This document shows, piece by piece, positions 63,195 through 64,000 of a stretch of DNA of 64,000 nt (positions within the stretch are counted from its first letter, which is position 1; the number at the start of each line of letters is the position of its first letter). The DNA comes from CAWCFV01 sp963794995 (GTDB taxonomy: Bacteria; Actinomycetota; Actinomycetes; JACCUZ01): the NCBI GenBank assembly GCA_963794995.1, contig CAWCFV010000002.1, positions 2,046,001 through 2,110,000 of the forward strand, in the 5' to 3' direction. A program made the position numbers and the translations under genes. The notes under the pieces are model-generated. The model did not search any database and was not told the DNA's origin. It saw nothing but the letters and a program-made list of their open reading frames with translations.

Positions 63195-64000
63195 ATGGGG
63201 GACACCGCCCCGGCCCGGCTGGTCGTGGTCGTGCCGGCCCGCGACGAGGAGCCCCGGCTGGCCGCCTGCCTGAGCTCGCTGGCCGCCCAGGTCCCCCCGC
63301 CGCGGGTCCTCGTGTCCGACAACGCCTCGCAGGACGCCACCCGGGCGGTGGCCGAGTCGTTCGCCGACCGGCTCGACCTCACCGTGCGGACGACCGGTCC
63401 GCTGGGGCCCAGCGAGCACTTCGTGTCGGCGGGGCGGTGGGCGCTGACCGAGGAGCCGGACGCGGCTGCCTACGCGTTCCTCGCCGGCGACGACGAGTGG
63501 CTGCCGGGGTTCACCGACCACGCTCTGGCGGCACTCTCGGCCGACCCGGGCGTGGGAGCCGTCTTCCCCGCCTTCGTCTGGACCGGCGGTGACGACCCGG
63601 ACCGGCTGCTCGCGCCCTGCGGGTTCCCGCAGCCGGAGGCGCGGGCGAGGCAGCGGCGGGCACTGCTGCTGCCCGACCGCCGTGAGCTGGCCAACCTGGT
63701 CTACGGGGTCCTGCGCCGGGACGCCTTCCGTGACCTGGTCACCTCGTGGGAGCGCGGCGGCGACGCCTTCGCCGCCGACTACGCAGCGGCCTGGTGCCTG
63801 GTGGGCCGGCACCGCGTCGTGGCCGAGCCCGCTGCGGTCGGCCGCCGGCACGTGCGCCGCGGCGCCGACCTCGTCGAGCGGGTCGCGATCCGGCGCGGCA
63901 CCCGGACCGACCCGGTCTCGCAGGGGCTGGTCTACCTGCGCCTGAACCTGCGCGTGAACCGGCTGATCGGGCAGGCCCTCGCCGCTGCGGACCTCCAGGG
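63195..64000 (+). CDS. Family 2 glycosyltransferase (3' partial)
   Basis: An open frame that runs off the window (268 codons seen). ATG 63195 has GAGGAGG 4 nt upstream. It begins VVVVPARDEEPRLAACLSSLAAQVPPPRVLVSDNASQD, the GT-A fold start of GT2 enzymes, and contains FLAGDDEWLPGFTDHAL, where the Asp-Asp pair supplies metal binding, and LVYGVLRRDAFRDLVTSW. It is divergent from gmd with a 194-bp gap (63001-63194), in which I see no clear promoter. It probably adds a sugar to the exported glycan. Confidence 0.88.
   Translation, partial: MGDTAPARLVVVVPARDEEPRLAACLSSLAAQVPPPRVLVSDNASQDATRAVAESFADRLDLTVRTTGPLGPSEHFVSAGRWALTEEPDAAAYAFLAGDDEWLPGFTDHALAALSADPGVGAVFPAFVWTGGDDPDRLLAPCGFPQPEARARQRRALLLPDRRELANLVYGVLRRDAFRDLVTSWERGGDAFAADYAAAWCLVGRHRVVAEPAAVGRRHVRRGADLVERVAIRRGTRTDPVSQGLVYLRLNLRVNRLIGQALAAADLQ

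Overview
This window is the origin-of-replication neighbourhood of a very GC-rich actinobacterial chromosome, continuing directly into a cell-surface polysaccharide locus. The evidence is gene order and motifs: rpmH-dnaA-dnaN-gnd-recF-dciA-gyrB-gyrA, actinobacterial DnaA boxes (TTGTCCACA type), parS sites (TGTTTCACGTGAAACA), CrgA, a class E sortase and the PknB/PknA/PbpA/RodA/PstP/FhaB/FhaA cluster. The sequence does not let me name a genus. No rRNA, insertion sequence, phage or CRISPR array is visible.

Layout. (1) 1-8.5 kb: the end of a CwlM-like pseudo-amidase, a convergent GNAT acetyltransferase, a 0.47-kb gap filled with GTGTCG octamer arrays on both strands, then a leftward gene train rpmH-rnpA-yidD-yidC-jag-rsmG-parA-parB with almost every junction overlapping and with three parS sites. 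(2) 8-10.4 kb: dnaA flanked on both sides by DnaA-box-bearing intergenic DNA, the probable oriC. (3) 10.4-20.3 kb: dnaN, gnd, recF, dciA, gyrB, gyrA, a DUF3566 membrane protein, tRNA-Ile, a 40-aa DLW-39 protein and tRNA-Ala. (4) 20.3-35.8 kb: a repeat-rich membrane protein, cyclophilin, rhomboid protease, thiolase, crgA, DUF881, sortase, a small membrane protein, a glutamine amidotransferase, then the leftward kinase/phosphatase/cell-wall cluster and tRNA-Leu. Genes from about 22.0 to 28.7 kb carry many single-base indels, which look like sequence error rather than decay. (5) 35.8-40.2 kb: small hypothetical, secreted CAP protein, Fpg/Nei glycosylase and a DUF4012 membrane protein. (6) 40.2-64 kb: polysaccharide locus.

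The polysaccharide locus contains rmlC, rmlA and rmlD for dTDP-L-rhamnose (rmlB is absent from the window), six visible glycosyltransferase genes (one a 982-aa two-domain fusion, one cut by the window edge), a Wzm/Wzt-type ABC exporter whose ATPase has a C-terminal glycan-binding-like domain, a PglD-type acetyltransferase beside a perosamine-synthase-like aminotransferase, an FkbM methyltransferase, a polytopic membrane protein, and several enzymes of GDP-6-deoxyhexose synthesis: two different GDP-mannose 4,6-dehydratases, a third related SDR and GDP-L-fucose synthase. Read together they predict an exported heteropolysaccharide containing rhamnose, fucose and possibly an N-acylated 4-amino-4,6-dideoxyhexose. 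From 42.6 to 57.0 kb the genes are almost all coupled by 1-4 nt overlaps, implying one long transcript, perhaps with an internal start before the exporter.

No unmistakably new system was found. The best candidates for follow-up are the octamer arrays beside parB, the DnaA-box inverted repeat in front of crgA, the perosamine-like two-gene module, the 15-bp tandem repeat in the gmd leader and the fused glycosyltransferase.
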